Positions 62,473 to 64,000 of a DNA stretch of 64,000 nt are shown here, in pieces (positions within the stretch are counted from its first letter, which is position 1; each line of letters opens with the position of its first letter). The position numbers and the translations under genes are program-made. The stretch lies in the NCBI RefSeq assembly GCF_002866925.1, contig NZ_PKUQ01000016.1, forward strand, positions 124,001 to 188,000, in the 5' to 3' direction. The stretch comes from Cohaesibacter celericrescens. GTDB taxonomy: Bacteria > Pseudomonadota > Alphaproteobacteria > Rhizobiales > Cohaesibacteraceae. The notes beneath the pieces are model-generated. The model did not search any database, was not told the DNA's origin, and worked only from the letters and a program-made list of their open reading frames with translations.

Positions 62473-64000
62473 TTAACTACACCCGGATGTGGAACCACAC
62501 GTGTCGCATTTCAGGCAGGTGCCGTTGCGGACCATGGTGAAGTTACCACATTCAGAGCAGTTCTCTCCCTCATAGCCTTTCATGCGAGCCAGAGCGATTT
62601 GGTTGGCCTTGGTCTCGACTTTACCTGCTGGCTTTGTGCTTGGCTGAGCCTGTGTGTCTGGCTTCAGCATTGTTGCAGAAAGCGATGGTAATACGGCCGA
62701 GGGAGCCTTTGCTGTGGTTGCTTGCTCATGCGCATGATCGTGGTCGTGATTGCCTTCGTTGCCATCAACCAGTTTGAAGCGTTCTGTTTTGCCGCGCAGC
62801 AGGCCTTTGGAAATTGGCACGAGGGTTTTGCCTTCGTCCGAGCCCTTGCCCATTGCTGTTGTTGCGATGTCATCTGGATTGACATGGGCCAGATCGTGGC
62901 GATCCAAATAGGAAACAGCCAACTCACGGAAAATATAGTCGAGGATCGAGGTGGCATTCTTGATCGCCGAGTTGCCCTGTACCATGCCAGCAGGTTCGAA
63001 ACGGGTGAAGGTGAAGGCGTCGACATATTCATCAAGCGGTACGCCATATTGCAGGCCGAGGGAGATGGCAATGGCGAAGTTGTTCATCAAACTACGGAAA
63101 GCAGCCCCTTCTTTGTGCATATCGATGAAGATCTCGCCGATCTGGCCATCATCATACTCACCGGTGCGCAGATACACTTTATGGCCACCAACTGTGGCTT
63201 TCTGGGTGTAGCCTTTGCGGCGGGCAGGCAGTTTTTCCCGTTCGTGAATGCGGCGTTCGACAATGCGCTCGACAATTTTCTCGGTCACAAGTGTGGCGCG
63301 TTCTTGCATTGGAGAACCGGTTGCAGCGATTGCTTCAGCCAAATCTTCTGCTTCGTCCTCATCATCATCCAACAACTGGCTGTTGAGAGGCTGGGATAGC
63401 TTGGAGCCGTCGCGATAAAGCGCATTGGCTTTCAGTGCGAGGTTCCAAGACAGCATGTAGGCTTCTTTGCAATCCTCAACCGTTGCATCATTGGGCATGT
63501 TGATCGTTTTGGAGATTGCACCAGAGATGAAGGGCTGGGAGGCTGCCATCATGTGGATGTGACTGTTGACAGAGAGGTAGCGTTTGCCGATACGGCCGCA
63601 AGGGTTTGCGCAATCGAAGACCGGAATATGCTCGTCTTTTAGATGTGGGGCCCCTTCAAGTGTCATGGCTCCACAGACGTGGATATTGGCGACGTCGATT
63701 TCTTCCTTGGAAAAACCCATAGCAGCCAGCATGTCAAAGCTGCTGTCGTTCAGCTGTTCATCGCTAAATCCGAGGGTTTCTTTGCAGAAGTCTTCACCAA
63801 GGCTCCATTTATTGAAAGCGAACTTGATGTCAAATGCGCTTGCGAGGCCGGATTCTACTTCGTTGAGTTTCTCTTGGGTCAGGCCTTTTTCGATCAAGGC
63901 ATTATGGCTGATCGCGTTGCAGTTTTTCAAGGTTCCGCGGCCTACAGCATAGGCTTCGATGTCTTGTATCTGCTCTGGGGTGTAGCCCATGATCCGTAAG
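62473..64000 (-). CDS. nrdJ: Adenosylcobalamin-dependent ribonucleotide reductase, C-terminal part (partial)
   Basis: Class II RNR reduces ribonucleotides to deoxyribonucleotides using adenosylcobalamin, without oxygen dependence. The window contains only about the last 508 residues; the frame stays open to the edge, and the full enzyme is expected to be about 1,200 aa. Family blocks are [76 protein letters not shown] and [14 protein letters not shown] His-rich DHDHAHE segment and a C-terminal cysteine set ([19 protein letters not shown]) that is redox- or zinc-type follow. A terminator lies at 62416-62448. Confidence 0.95.
   Translation of the reverse strand, partial: LRIMGYTPEQIQDIEAYAVGRGTLKNCNAISHNALIEKGLTQEKLNEVESGLASAFDIKFAFNKWSLGEDFCKETLGFSDEQLNDSSFDMLAAMGFSKEEIDVANIHVCGAMTLEGAPHLKDEHIPVFDCANPCGRIGKRYLSVNSHIHMMAASQPFISGAISKTINMPNDATVEDCKEAYMLSWNLALKANALYRDGSKLSQPLNSQLLDDDEDEAEDLAEAIAATGSPMQERATLVTEKIVERIVERRIHEREKLPARRKGYTQKATVGGHKVYLRTGEYDDGQIGEIFIDMHKEGAAFRSLMNNFAIAISLGLQYGVPLDEYVDAFTFTRFEPAGMVQGNSAIKNATSILDYIFRELAVSYLDRHDLAHVNPDDIATTAMGKGSDEGKTLVPISKGLLRGKTERFKLVDGNEGNHDHDHAHEQATTAKAPSAVLPSLSATMLKPDTQAQPSTKPAGKVETKANQIALARMKGYEGENCSECGNFTMVRNGTCLKCDTCGSTSGCS

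Overview
This window is a chromosomal housekeeping segment of an alphaproteobacterium. The gene order (rpsF-rpsR-DUF2232-rplI; fabD-fabG-acpP-fabF-mltG-yicC-gmk; lptF-lptG-lptD-surA-pdxA-rsmA; purM-purN beside a divergent CDP-alcohol transferase, perM, hda, ppk and ppx) and a B12-dependent ribonucleotide reductase point to Hyphomicrobiales (Rhizobiales). The moderate G+C impression and the codon use suggest a marine lineage such as Cohaesibacteraceae, but that is inference. I see no rRNA or tRNA gene, insertion sequence, prophage or CRISPR array.

Layout. 0.4-4.5 kb: a LysM envelope protein, then an ArsR-type regulator with an Atm1-like ABC exporter. 4.7-12.3 kb (minus): SDR, purF, cvpA, radA, alr, dnaB. 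12.7-15.2 kb (minus): the S6/S18/DUF2232/L9 ribosomal operon. 15.9-23.3 kb (plus): fatty-acid synthesis core (fabD, fabG, acpP, fabF), mltG, yicC, gmk. 23.3-31.1 kb (minus): LPS export genes lptF, lptG and lptD with surA, pdxA and rsmA. 31.4-33.5 kb: pepA, holC. 33.5-38.3 kb: small-molecule enzymes (AKR, VOC), an ABC-F ATPase, a GST and ndk. 38.4-41.3 kb: a LysE exporter, a small secreted protein, purN/purM. 41.6-49 kb (plus): CDP-alcohol phosphatidyltransferase, perM, hda, ppk, ppx and an unrecognised 233-aa protein. 49.1-49.9 kb: a guanidine-II (mini-ykkC) riboswitch followed by an SMR guanidinium exporter and an ACT-domain protein. 50-53.5 kb: rnd and aspS, divergent. 53.6-59.5 kb: a large secreted orphan and two tandem membrane EAL phosphodiesterases with paired periplasmic cysteines. 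59.8-64 kb: amn, a second LysE transporter and the C-terminal part of nrdJ, cut by the window edge.

The strongest non-routine signals are the guanidine-II riboswitch, whose hairpin 1 can pair with the gdx Shine-Dalgarno; the CSS/CTD pair of EAL proteins; a TGTGA-N6-TCACA palindrome before ppk; a structured element with a UUCG tetraloop between fabD and fabG; and nested inverted repeats before arsR-atm1. Most transcription units end in clear hairpin terminators, several of them shared by convergent genes. No clearly new multi-gene system was found; the unexplained genes are single orphans in otherwise conserved surroundings. Start codons were refined from Shine-Dalgarno spacing, signal peptides and family N-termini, so several genes are given shorter than their longest open frame.
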